This document shows positions 48,350 through 58,639 of a stretch of DNA of 64,000 bases, piece by piece. The position numbers and the translations under genes were made by a program. The notes under the pieces are model-generated. The model had not been told where the DNA came from. It worked only from the letters and a program-made list of their open reading frames with translations, and made no database searches. Origin of the DNA: Atopsyche davidsoni (lineage: Eukaryota > Arthropoda > Insecta > Trichoptera > Hydrobiosidae); NCBI GenBank assembly GCA_022113835.1, contig JAILWY010000005.1, forward strand, positions 5,164,501-5,228,500. Reading direction: 5' to 3'. The first letter of the stretch is position 1. The number at the start of each line of letters is the position of its first letter.

Positions 48350-49250
48350 ACTCCATTACCGATCCTTTACACACGCTCAGGGTACAGAATGGCAGCCATG
48401 CACAAGCAACACAATGGAGAGAGCGGGGAAGTTGTATACTATTTAATAAAAAAATAATATGTGCTTAAATTTTTATTTCAAAAACATATTATGCGTATAA
48501 TTTAAATATTAAAAATTGTGATTTAATTAAAAATAAAAGATGTGGTCTAATAAATTCAATATGAGTTTAATCAAACAAGCATCTATTTTTTCAAATATAT
48601 CTTATCTTACACCACAGCTACTACACCATAAACTGATGGGGTAAAGTCTTCCATCGACCATGTCACCTTTCAATATTTAACTACTCTCTTCCAAGCCACT
48701 CCAACTCCAGACTCGCAGCATCCCGCGGCCCTTTTTTGACTCTGGAGTACCACTCCAAAATCTTCTCTCTCTGCTTATTTGAACGCCATCCGAGCATTTA
48801 AACAAGCGTAATAAAAACTAATAATATTATAAACAATTCGTCCATTAACATATAAACATATATATATGTTAATTTGGGTTTGAAGCATAGCAATGAATAT
48901 GCGTGTGTCTCCAACGTCCATTAGCTGATTGATGAAGCCATGTGTAGCGAATACGTCAATCTCTGAGAATACAAAAAGTCTAACACTTTTTTAAGAGACA
49001 GGAAAAAAATATTGCGAATTTGACACGAGAGTTCATTTTTTAGCTAAATAAAAAAACTGTGACTATTTTTGATTGTCGTGATATGATACATACACTTTAT
49101 ATTATTTTACATATCGTTTATTTTTTAAGAATTATTTCTTCTATATGGAATTATACGCACTTCTCAGATCCACGGTATTTCGCACGGCTTGAATTATTGA
49201 AATATTTTTGATTAATTTTTTTTATTTTAATATATTAATTTTACAGACAG
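48350..49250. other. AT-rich gene-free stretch
   Basis: Nothing could be supported beyond a C/T-rich patch at 48650-48780. Confidence 0.4.
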
Positions 49251-49259
49251 TTCCTCAAA

Positions 49260-49660
49260 ATGCACATTAAGGTTTTCTTGTGCTCGGGTGTTTGATCGAA
49301 TCCGATCTTTGCAGGCAGGGGTGACGACCTATCTCAACCCCTGCCTCACCTGAGGTTTGATGGCCAAGCCTAAATATAAAGGTGCACACTTGGATATCTC
49401 TTAACCCGACGCAGCCTTCATTCTCACGTCTGCTTCCAGGTGACTCGAGGAATCTTAACAACGCGCCTCTTCCTATATTCCCGGTAATAAACGTCCTGTC
49501 TGCCCGTAAACAAAAACACTACAATGTTAACGATTAGGAATCCATCAGCAGAGCCAACTATCGGGTCAATGCGACCATTAAGGTTGTTTCCAGTCGGCAC
49601 TGCCTTCTATCACGGCCCCGTCCATCCTTCCAGTGGCGTGCAACACCAGCGCATCCAGAT
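49260..49660 (-). other. GC-balanced block with two open frames, unassigned
   Basis: Composition differs sharply from both flanks. On the minus strand one frame is open for about 60 codons through SADGFLIVNIVVFLFTGRQ (hydrophobic segment) and YYREYRKRR. Another is open for over 70 codons through LLRFLESPGSRRENEG. It could be a decayed transposable-element ORF or an exon of a membrane protein. I recognise neither. Confidence 0.3.
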
Positions 49661-49669
49661 GCTACTATT

Positions 49670-51390
49670 CAAATATAAATATAATCAATGTTAACTTATT
49701 GCTAATATAATAAAGAAATTTACATTTTATGTTCACAATCAATCAATTAAATTTAATATTTTATAATCATTGAATTGAGGTCATATTTTATTTGAAACAG
49801 ATAAAAAGTATTTTCAATAACAGTTATTTTAATTTTTTTTTTAAAATTGACTCATACGGCTGGAATTCAATGTATCGAAATGGATTTGTTCCCAAAAGTA
49901 TTTCTCAAGTGCCCAGTTGCTTTTTACGTCGTTATTATTTTTTAAATTGTCCCCGGCGCATTCAACTCGCATGCCGCCACTGTCCCTGGAGATGAAAGGT
50001 AGCGGAGATCGTCGAGAAAGGACCAGTTTCCTTGTGTATACACCTGATGGATAATACATGAGGCGCACTTATTCTGGTATTGGAATGGGAAATAAGTCAG
50101 TTTTTTGCCGTCTAATTAATGGAGAGAGATAAAATAAAAAACTTGTTTATATACATTTATATATATATATACAAACGTACTGCCATTTTAATATTGAACA
50201 TTTTAAATGCAATATTCCAACTGCGAAAAAAGTTTTTGATATTAATTTAAATAATACATTGTATTCGTTTTCGTGGTCACTTCTATTGGTTATTAGACTT
50301 TTAGATATTTTTATTTATTTCAAATATATATTCAATGGTCATGATTATTACTTTCTTAACAATCGAGCATGTATGCATTTATCTTTAAAAGATGTATGTT
50401 AGAGTTATAATGAGCTTTTGTAAGCCAAGAGTTACATTAAACCTAAAAATAAATATCCCATATTTATAAAAAAATATGATAACAGCTAGGAAACAATAAT
50501 ATTCTATTATTTTAATGAATACCATCTACGATTGACTATAAAATAATAATACTTAAAATTTAAAAATACATTTGAAAAAATATTTACTCATTTAAACACA
50601 CGTGCGTTCAATATGTGTGCAGATTTTATCAGCTGTAAGCATACAAAGGTTTTGTTGCAAACAGTAAAAATGTTGCGACAAGCAATAGTTACATCTTTGA
50701 AATTGTGTAAACACATTTTTTTTGCCGCCCGCGTCCATTGCCTCGCTTTTATTTATTACGAGCATTCGTTTATATCTTCATCGCAAACAGGCTCGAAAGG
50801 AAAAACCGAGCATCCGTTCGCACTGGACCGACTCGATCGGGCCGCGGACAAAAAGGAATCTCCGCAGATAAAATGCATAATTCAGCGGACGCAACTACCC
50901 CCCGCCCCCTTATACCCCGCAGCCCCCGGAGCCCCTCACCCCAGAAGCCTCCCGCCCCTTCAGGCTCCACACCCCTCGGAGCCCCGCCTTGTACAGTGAA
51001 CGTGCACTTAGCGGAGCTCCAAGTAATATTTCTGCACCACCTCTATTTAAAAAAAACAATCTAACACAATTTAACTTTGAAAAAAAAAAAACAACTTAAT
51101 TACACCAAATTAGAAGCAGATTTCTTTTCAGCTGAGGGTCCTTTTTTTAAAAATGTTATTACGTAATATATACAGAAAAATAAATCACAAAAACTGTGCT
51201 TAGTGTATTTGACTTTAAAAATATATTTAGTTCGAGTTTTTTTTGTTGTTGTGTCTTTACCCTTCGATGTCTAAACCTTTCCACCAAAAACGTCACTATG
51301 GAAAATATTTTTTTTTAACTCACGGTGTTTAACAGCATCCAGATAAAATTCAAACTTACATCTCTGGACTAAAATATAGTTGATTACTTT
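49670..51390. other. AT-rich stretch with C-rich island 50700-51000
   Basis: The 50890-50995 part is strongly C-rich on the plus strand (runs such as CCCCCGCCCCC), giving Pro-rich frames by composition. No domain or splice pair was recognised. The remainder is AT-rich and empty. Confidence 0.4.
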
Positions 51391-51399
51391 TTTTTATGT

Positions 51400-51678
51400 C
51401 TATTTTTTTGGATTGGACGTCAATCAGATGCGTTTAAATATTGGTTGGCCTGGGAACATTGGTTCATATGTAGAGTATGATTGTTAAAAATTCTCAATAA
51501 ACGGAAGTGATTCGTTAGTACAAGGGTTAGTACAGGGGTTAGTACACCGGCCATGTAAGCCAGGGGATGTGGGTTCAAATCCCACACAAATCACGATGAT
51601 ATTTCTCTGAGAGTTTCTTTAAATCATCTTCTATGTATGAACTAATGTGCCTTATCATATTGGTAATGCTATTTTTTA
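51400..51678 (+). mobile_element. tRNA-Thr-derived SINE with triplicated D-arm segment
   Basis: The B box GGTTCAAATCC lies at 51572-51582 in a perfect T-arm, and the anticodon loop CATGTAA at 51552-51558 (TGT, Thr). GTTAGAGCACCGGCC-type sequence of tRNA-Thr is represented by GGTTAGTACACCGGCC. The TTAGTACA(A/G)GGG unit occurs three times in a row (51514-51546), an expansion of the D-arm/A-box region. The body and 3' end match the copies at 35.8 and 42.6 kb. Imperfect flanking repeats CTATTTTTTT (51400-51409) and CTATTTTTTA (51669-51678) may be the target duplication. Confidence 0.8.
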
Positions 51679-51739
51679 GCATTTCTGTTGTACAACTAGT
51701 TTTAACAGATGCCATGCGGGATCCTCCAAATACTTTTTT

Positions 51740-52050
51740 TTTTGCGTTTTTGAATAGTTAAATGTTGTTGCCGGTCAGAAACGTTGCTTATGCGATTGTA
51801 TTAAACTCGATGGCGGTCGATTGTTGTGGTGTTGTGTGGCGTTTTGTTCCTCTCGCTCGCGGCTGTGGCCTTGCGGAGTGCTTTGACAGTGCGGCTGTAG
51901 CCTCCTCGATGAGGGCCCCCGGCTGTCCTCGGCCGCTTGTCACCTAGAATTCCTCGTCGTCGCTAAAAACTGCCCCTAGGCCTGTGCCCATCTACGGTTG
52001 GCGACGAGCAGGCTCCTTTTTACCGCGCGACTTGTTCCTGATGAATTGTT
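51740..52050. other. GC-rich island
   Basis: A balanced to GC-rich block with a 61-codon frame that lacks a recognised domain. It lies between a SINE and a hammerhead-bearing element. It may be a host regulatory island. Confidence 0.35.
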
Positions 52051-52121
52051 CGCGGCAATCACTCCTGGACTAATATATTTTAATGGCCATCGGAAAGAAA
52101 TTAAATTAATTCTTTTTTTTT

Positions 52122-52361
52122 ATTGTAATGATAAAAAGTAACTTTGTATTTCTGTCTTCGACCCTATACACCGGGTCATCATCAGATGCATGACTAAACT
52201 AGCAAAATATAGGAATAACATATGCTTAAATACAACTAACAGGATATTTTTATTGTTACCAGTATCCTAAATAATTCTAATACACTCAAAGTGAAGACAA
52301 AAATACAAAGTTACCTTTTATCATTACAATAATGGATCTTCACCAATCAAATGCCTTGTCT
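52122..52361 (-). mobile_element. Inverted-repeat element with hammerhead-like core (copy B)
   Basis: Inverted arms of 38 bp (52122-52159 and 52293-52330) differ at two positions. The right end continues with CTTCACCAATCAAA and GCCTTGTC as in copy A. On the minus strand the centre has CTGATGA (52185-52179), one extra T, a perfect 5-bp stem GACCC/GGGTC with an 8-base loop, then GAA (52159-52157). This is a nearly ideal hammerhead CUGANGA-stem II-GAA arrangement. The base after GAA is G instead of A, and stem III is not evident, so activity is uncertain. Confidence 0.7.
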
Positions 52362-52750
52362 TGAATTTTTTTAATTGTTAAAATAAAATTATGGCCGCAA
52401 CTTAACTATTTTAAAGTGATAACACTAAAACCGTCACCTTGCTTATTTTAATGGATTGGATTGTAAAAATATCACAGGCGTGCAGTATCAGTATAAAAAT
52501 ATGATCAAGTATTTTTTTTATTAAAAAAGCTTTTGTATTTGATTTTTTTAAATACTTGCATGCACAGACCGCACGCCACTGAAAAATAAATATGTATGTT
52601 TTACCAGAACCGTTCATAACTAACTGCCAATCGTAGCTACAAAATAGTCAAGAGCTCGACCAAAAAGTCATTAAAATTACAGGTTATCAGTAAACTGTCT
52701 GCTTTTTAGTCCTGCCCTGCTTAGGCTGCGCATGAGGCTGCAAGGTGCAT

Positions 52751-52771
52751 CCTTGGCAGGACATGCCAAGG
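52751..52771. repeat. Short hairpin CCTTGGCA/TGCCAAGG
   Basis: Perfect 8-bp arms with a 5-base loop just upstream of the exon candidate. It is G+C-rich, unlike most local hairpins. Function unknown. Confidence 0.5.
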
Positions 52772-52834
52772 CCCCCAGCACCGGACGGGGTAGGCACTCG
52801 CAACAACACACTTGCACGTCTCCTCTCAACGCAG

Positions 52835-52947
52835 AACGCAAAACAAAATCCATATCATTACTTTGAAACGATTCTTGGCTTAGTTGAATGGTTGATTGAT
52901 GATCCTAAACCGGAATACTCATTAAATAGAGCCCGTGCTCTGTGCTA
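52835..52947 (+). CDS. Candidate internal exon, UBC (E2)-like C-terminal helices
   Basis: A pyrimidine-rich acceptor (CTCCTCTCAACGCAG) precedes 52835, and CTA|GTGAGG is a good donor at 52948. The 113-nt exon is open and reads NPYHYFETILGLVEWLIDD then PKPEYSLNRARALC plus the first two bases of a Tyr codon. The pattern I..L..L..DP.PE..L....A..Y matches the helix after the active site of ubiquitin-conjugating enzymes of the UBE2L/UBE2M type; an inactive AKTIP-like variant is also possible. In-frame reading without splicing would stop at TAG across the donor, which favours splicing. No catalytic exon was found nearby. The similarity is by eye only. Confidence 0.3.
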
Positions 52948-53079
52948 GTGAGGGCTGCGGGATATTTTAGTGCCAGGTCTCCTGTCTTATGACTACTTGG
53001 TGGTAATTAGCGCATATAGCAATTGTATGTACTAATTACTCGCCTTCCATTCATGTTTTACTACTGACGTGTACTTTTA

Positions 53080-53136
53080 TGCCAGCCCGTGGTCCAGTGG
53101 GTAGCACGCTTGCATGTCGATCTCAGGGCCACGGAC
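53080..53136 (+). repeat. Truncated tRNA-derived SINE head
   Basis: TGGTCCAGTGG at 53090-53100 is a good pol III A box, followed by GTAGCACGCTTGCATGTCGA and CAGGGCCACGG, the usual order of tRNA-derived SINE heads. It breaks off where the B box should follow. About 20 bp on it meets another repeat (TTTTTGACAGA family). Confidence 0.5.
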
Positions 53137-53157
53137 TTTTCGGAATGTTTTCAATTC

Positions 53158-53215
53158 ATAAACCAATATTTTTGACAGAAAATTCTAGCAGGAATTTCGA
53201 AACTGGTCACAAAAA
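53158..53215 (+). repeat. Dispersed repeat, TTTTTGACAGAGAGTA family (copy 3)
   Basis: CCAATATTTTTGACAGA is followed by a diverged GGAATTTCGAAACTGGTCAC. The last part resembles the GAAACCGGTCAC string of the hammerhead-like module at 63.9 kb, here directly joined to the front of the family. Confidence 0.5.
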
Positions 53216-53380
53216 AATATTCCTTTTATTTGAATAATAATTATCATTTTGAAATTTATTCGGATTCAGTTTTCAAGAAAACCTTTTTGACTTAGGTATT
53301 TTTAAATGGTTTTCACGTATACAACAAGGCGAATAACGATTACATTATAGATTATAGAGTATAATATTCTAATTATCTAC

Positions 53381-53465
53381 GCTGTGGTGTCTTGCGGTTA
53401 AAGCAGTCACTAATTTGAACTACGGTCAGATGGTTCTTGAATACATTAGTAGTACATTCTGAAGT
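53381..53465 (+). repeat. Second tRNA-like SINE head (A and B boxes)
   Basis: GTGGTGTCTTGCGGTTAAAGC (A-box region, 53384-53404) and, about 45 bases on, TGGTTCTTGAAT (degenerate B box, 53451-53462) have tRNA-like spacing. It cannot fold into a credible tRNA. Downstream (53490-53575) nested complementary arms CAGAGAT/ATCTCTG and GTCGTATCG/CGATACGAC could form a structured tail. Confidence 0.35.
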
Positions 53466-53589
53466 TGTGTCTATTTAGCATTTCACAGAGATAAGGAAAT
53501 GGTCGTATCGGTTAAAACGCAGCAAGTGTGCGTGATGTAACTTCAACGATACGACTGAAGTTGTAATTGGTAAATCTCTGGAATGATTG

Positions 53590-55390
53590 ATTGTCGATAG
53601 ACAAGAAGGGCCTAAGGCTGATGCGTATGTTGCTTGAAGACGTAAAGGGAAGACAATACGTACTTTTCAATGGCAGTACAATAAATACTCAAATTTAGCT
53701 ATAGGAAGCGATGAAAACATGGGAAAGGAAAACACATAAAATATTGATTTATAAATAACAAAATAAAAATCATTTGTGTGTACTGCTCAATATTTAGGTA
53801 TTCATGATTGTTAAGTTTAAAAGGTCGCTTTACCAATATCTAATATATTTATTTACAAGTTCTTAGTTCTATTATAGCTAGACCTGTTATATTTAACATT
53901 AAAAAATCCAGTTAGATCGATATAAACATTTTCAGTAAATATAATATAGACTGTTTGATATTTTTCCATCAAATGATTTTCAATGTGATAAAAAAGGTGA
54001 TAAGCCTGATTTGGTTTATTTGAAGATGATTTGTATTGACATTGCAACTGTCGAATTTGTAATATGTATATTTTATCATTGTAGAATTTGATATAATAAA
54101 ATTATAAAGTATACGTTTATTTATAACAATAAATAACAGTACGTGACGTCATTTAATGAATGTAAGTTACATTAGCAAAATACTACATTAGACGGTGTAG
54201 TTTCGATTTTATTATATCAGAAGTTTTGAAGTTACAGAATCCAGGTTCTATTGCAGGTTCTAGTCGTGTTATTCCATTGACACTCCAGAACACGTTTCAC
54301 TTACAGGCGTGTGTATTTGATTGCAAGTAAACAGAAACTGTCACTCGACGCCGGGAGGGACTCTTCGCTTATTGCCAGCTATCGGAATGTCTAAAATATG
54401 CACACAATATTCACTGTCGCTGGTTTGAATACTAAGCAATGTTGCCAGGACTCGAGGCTGAGAACACCATGGGAAATCATGTTTTTACACCAGTGCTTAC
54501 ATCTAACTGCTCGCATCCGATGACTGCCCACTTTGTTAAGACTATATATAATTTTTATATATTTTTTCTAGTGGAAAAAAGAAGTGGCCCAACGCATAAA
54601 CATCACGACTATATTATTTAACTTAATAAAAAAATATTTCTTTAGTGTATTTATAGTGAAAATCTAAACAAATTTTATAAGAGTTGTTTGTTCATTGATA
54701 TCCAGATAAAATCCAATATCTCAAAAGTTGTGATTGGCTTTTGGCTTTATTGAATCCATTTTCATTTTAATGTGTCAATAATTATTCATCACTTGCTTTA
54801 CTTGCAAAATTGAAAAATAAATTGACAAAAAAATTTCCTATCTTACTTTTAAATCATGTATGAATTTATAGCATGGTATTTTTTAGTAATTATTTTATAA
54901 CCGCCTATTTAATAATTCAGTTTTTTGCTTATCATTTTATGAATTTTAATGCACTCAATTCATAAAAAAAATACTAATGATACAATATTTTTTTGTTAAT
55001 TTTATTTCCATAGTATTTACGAGTACTATTGGTTTATTTCTCACGTTTCCTATTCCAGTCGGTTTATTCGAGATTGAACTCTTAAGCGATATTCTCCATG
55101 TTTCATGGTCTCGACATCGCAGACGAGACTCTTCCCACGATGACGTGCAAATGGGCATCGGTTGAACACATGCTGATAACGGTTAAAATTTTTGTCAGAT
55201 TACAGAGCTACGCTGGGTGAAACAAACGTTCGTAGATTACAACTTCACTTAATAAGTTTGATGCTTCTCACAAAAGCCCAGAGCATTATCTGCATTCAAT
55301 TTATAAATCTATTCTAGATTAATATGAAGATTAATAATTAAGATTCTTTTGGGAAAAGTGTACCGAGACAACGAGGCGGTCGATTTAAAT
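53590..55390. other. AT-rich gene-free stretch
   Basis: Contains a perfect CRE palindrome at 54144-54151 and a balanced patch at 54240-54400. No coding or repeat feature could be supported. Confidence 0.4.
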
Positions 55391-55399
55391 TAAATTAAA

Positions 55400-55770
55400 T
55401 TATTAATGATTACACGCACGTCCGTATGTCGAGATCCTCGCGGTCCACGTACTGCTCTACACTTAGCTCAAATCTCGAGATATTTATCTCTCGATCCCTG
55501 GGCTCTAAGTATTTTTAATAAGCGGCGGTTAGGTTCCGACACATTCCGATGTCCGCCATGTGAATATAAATTACCTCCCGACTCGGGGCTGGAAGCTGTC
55601 ATTTCCCGGAGTCCGTGACGAGGAGTGTCCTGACGCGGTGCAGCAATCTGCATTAAATAACGACATGCAATTAAAATCTTCTTAGCGCAGAGTGCCGGGC
55701 CTCCGCGCTCTCGTGGCGCGGCCATTGGGTTTTATGTTTCGCGGAAGACGTGATGTGAAGATGCCCGATG
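55400..55770. other. GC-rich island
   Basis: CpG-containing block with opposing 70- and 85-codon frames and no recognised domain. It may be a regulatory island. Confidence 0.4.
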
Positions 55771-56029
55771 GCCGGTCGATGTTAATATTTAATGTTCATT
55801 AGATACTAGAAGAGTAAACACCACCTGCTCTGCAATAACAGTTACTCTCTGTACACTTTTTATCAATATGTTAATTTAAACGTACACGTTCAGGAAGTAA
55901 GATCCGTGTATGGAAAATAGTGTAGTGCTAAATTTACGTTCATTTAATTTAATGCATTATCTTGTGCTTAAAAAAAAAATTCTAAATAATATATTTTATA
56001 TTATAAGCTATATACTATAGCTTGCTGCT

Positions 56030-56232
56030 AAAGGAACGCTAGAGTTTTGTAAGGAAATGTTTTTATAATCATGCTATTGGGCAGCAGCAATACGCAGACT
56101 TTTCGTTCCAATATAAAATGACCCGAAGACTCACTACACTATTTTCCCCTTAGAAAGCCATGAACACTGACTCAGTATGAGTAAATGCTCAGTGAAATGG
56201 TCGTCAACCTCATCTGAGGAGACGCACTTAAT
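56030..56232 (+). pseudogene. Non-LTR retrotransposon 3' fragment (copy 6)
   Basis: Colinear with copies 1 and 5: ATGCTATTGGGCAGCAGC (56071-56088), then GACTCACTACACTATTTTCC, CTCAGTGAAATGGTCGTCAACC and a GAGGAGACGC tail. The EMVVNL reading is present but truncated. Confidence 0.65.
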
Positions 56233-56574
56233 ATTTTAAATTATGCACATGATCTATATTTATATATAGTTTCTGATTAATTTTTTTTACAATACCTAGA
56301 CTAAAATCAACTCATTACTTTTAGTGTATCACGGCGGTAAAATCTAATCTCCCTCCGGTTTGAAACAACGCGTGTACAGTGTTTATAGGGTTCGAAATTA
56401 CCACAGATGGCTCCATCTCTTTTAGCAGCCGGTACACGATGCAGACAGGCGGGCAACAATGTCCGGCCAGCAGTCAAAATCGGGCACACAGTGTTATCTC
56501 ACATGTATCTCGGATCTCTAATTCGGAAATACATCACGACGCGATCCTCACGATCGCCATTATGTAACGTCCAA

Positions 56575-56790
56575 AGCTCGTGATGCATCATTTAAACGCA
56601 AAGCTCTCACGCTCGGGCGTTTCCGCCGTTGCGAAGAGGCCCGAAGTCCGCTCGCAGGCAGGGCCCTCACCACCACGGCGGAGGCTTACAATTTACATGC
56701 AAATTTAAACAATCGACTTCAGGGCCTCCGCCATGAGAACACCACTCTCGTGATGGGAAGTATTGGAGGAGTATCGCCGGCGAATTAAGC
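56575..56790. other. GC island with 9-bp inverted repeat and octamer
   Basis: GGCGGAGGC (56677-56685) is inverted as GCCTCCGCC (56724-56732). The intervening AT-rich loop contains ATGCAAAT, a POU-factor octamer. On the minus strand the second arm begins a tiny ORF (ATGGCGGAGGCC...). The combination looks regulatory rather than coding. Confidence 0.35.
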
Positions 56791-56799
56791 TTTACGTGT

Positions 56800-57439
56800 C
56801 ACTCAGTTTGCGCTTTGATTTCGATATGCATGATGCAATTTAATACGGTTGGATTCACGAGCATGAAATACTTCATCCAGCTATTTTAATGAGATGTTTA
56901 TTGCTGCTGTACTCATTATGAGTTTAAATTACATGTATAAAATTAATCTAAGGCTGCAATGAACTTCTCGGTACAACTTATTGCATCTTGAAAGGTAAAA
57001 TTTAATAGGAGAAAATCCGTGTATTCGAAAACGCAAGTAACTTTGTAGGCATTCTGTATCGAAATCTGCAACCCTTTAATAAAAAAATGTGATTGTGCAT
57101 ACTAAGGTTTTATTTTTAATATTTTAACACAAAAATAACAACCGCAGAGGCTTTGTACTGTTTTTTTTTCAGAGTGATTATTTCGCAGTGATTACCTTCA
57201 TGATTAACGAGGTCCATTTATCAGTTAAGGATGACTGCGCCGTCCATATATATATATAGTATATAAACAATATAGCTATTTTTTTTTCATAAGTATGTTA
57301 ACATACACATATTAATTTACTTAAAAAATTTAAAAATAAAAATCAACACGCTTATGTATGTTTTGAAAATAACTTAACTATTTTCCTCGTTGACACTGGT
57401 AGCCGTAAAACATAGACTTATAAATATCACATTATATTC

Positions 57440-57470
<31 letters not shown>

Positions 57471-57700
57471 CAATAGTTTATATAATTGATAGTCTATTTA
57501 ATGTAGTGTAACATGTTGTATGTTTTAAGTTTTAAAAAAAGCATCTCACATGTACGTATCCCTTGAGAGCGCGCCCGCATGTATTTGCACTCTCTTACAA
57601 TTTACATGAAAATGAAATATGGATACAATCTGGAGTGTTGTTTAGTATGCGAATTGTTACATTCACACCGTTTTATGTCCCAGGCTTAACCCTGGCCTTT
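56800..57700. repeat. AT-rich stretch with (TA)n microsatellite
   Basis: A pure TA/AT run of about 29 bp occupies 57442-57470. The surrounding DNA is AT-rich without supported genes. Confidence 0.6.
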
Positions 57701-57726
57701 GGTAGAGTTTATCGCGGTATTTGCAT

Positions 57727-57797
57727 GGGCGGGTGGTGGTGGGGGTGGGGGCGGGTGGGGGTGGGGGCGGGGGCGGGTGAGGGGGGGGGGGGGGGGT
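57727..57797 (+). repeat. G-rich tract, strong G-quadruplex candidate
   Basis: About 70 bases almost entirely G with single C, T or A spacers (GGGCGGG, GGTGGTGG, then GGGGGTGGGGG units) and a terminal run of 16 or more G. It immediately precedes an AAGATGGC motif (57806-57813) and a CpG patch. A promoter-proximal G4 is possible. Assembly error in the G run cannot be excluded. Confidence 0.75.
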
Positions 57798-58479
57798 AAT
57801 TTCACAAGATGGCCGATGCGAGCGCGAGAGGCGATCGCCGACCGCATTCTGTGATAATCATTATTACACCGAGTAAAGCGAGACATCTAACGACATATAA
57901 GGTTACAGAATCACAACGTATTGCATCAGGCTCCGAAGTTATTAAATAAGATTCGTGGGTGTTAAGGCGCGTTCTGCTCGCGTATTTCCGGTCCAGTAGT
58001 CTGAATCAGTAGACTAATCAAAAATTCGTCCATGTTGCTTATGAAGACGGCTCCAGTGCCGGAATGAAACATAAAGAAGTAGATTCATATTCAATCATAT
58101 TTCAGCTTGAAACGTGTGCTGAAAATTCATTCATATTGTTTTTTTTTTCATTCAAAATAATATTACAACATAAATAAAATGAATTATGATGATCTTATGA
58201 TTGATCTAGAAATATTTTGCAAGAAACATTTCAAGAACCTTGAAACGAAAGCAGCCTTTACAGATGTTTCTGCGGTACACCCATCACTGCTATTCACGCT
58301 CATTTCAATTCCCATTCGAGTCCGGCCTCTCGTTAGGCTTAAGTTTAACAAGTTTCACAAAAAAGCGAACAAGTTTGCAATCGAATCATACGCTTCGAGC
58401 AGCTTACTTCAAAAATAGATAGCCGGTCCCGTTAGGACAAGCATTAGCCGGAGGATAATCTAATGCCTGAACACCAGTT

Positions 58480-58634
58480 AGATTTTTTATACACGGTGTA
58501 ATTCGCTCGGGCCTCGTACCCGCCCGGGACCTTGAACTCTTGCACATGCTGAGCCAGTGTTGCCAGCACCAGGAGGTGGACGGCACCTTCGTGCAATACA
58601 TGGCGAACTCGAAACGAGCAAATTCACACTAATA
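58480..58634 (+). CDS. Exon-like open segment, unidentified
   Basis: Within a GC-balanced island, the plus-strand frame reads RSGLVPARDLELLHMLSQCC then QHQEVDGTFVQYMANSKR and stops at TAA (58632-58634). Most of these codons end in G or C despite the AT-rich genome, an unusual coding-like bias. ACACCAG near 58475 might be an acceptor. The minus strand is also open here (HEGAVHLLVLATLAQHVQEF) with weaker third-position bias. I do not recognise either product. Confidence 0.25.
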
Positions 58635-58639
58635 CCCAC

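Noticed and set aside
50613..50999. 128-codon plus-strand frame with Pro-rich tail
   Set aside because: The tail comes from a C-rich tract, open in all nearby frames. The first half is AT-driven and has no domain.
51530..51590. Functional tRNA-Thr gene
   Set aside because: The T-arm is perfect, but position 33 is A, the D-arm is expanded and no acceptor stem closes. It is a SINE head.
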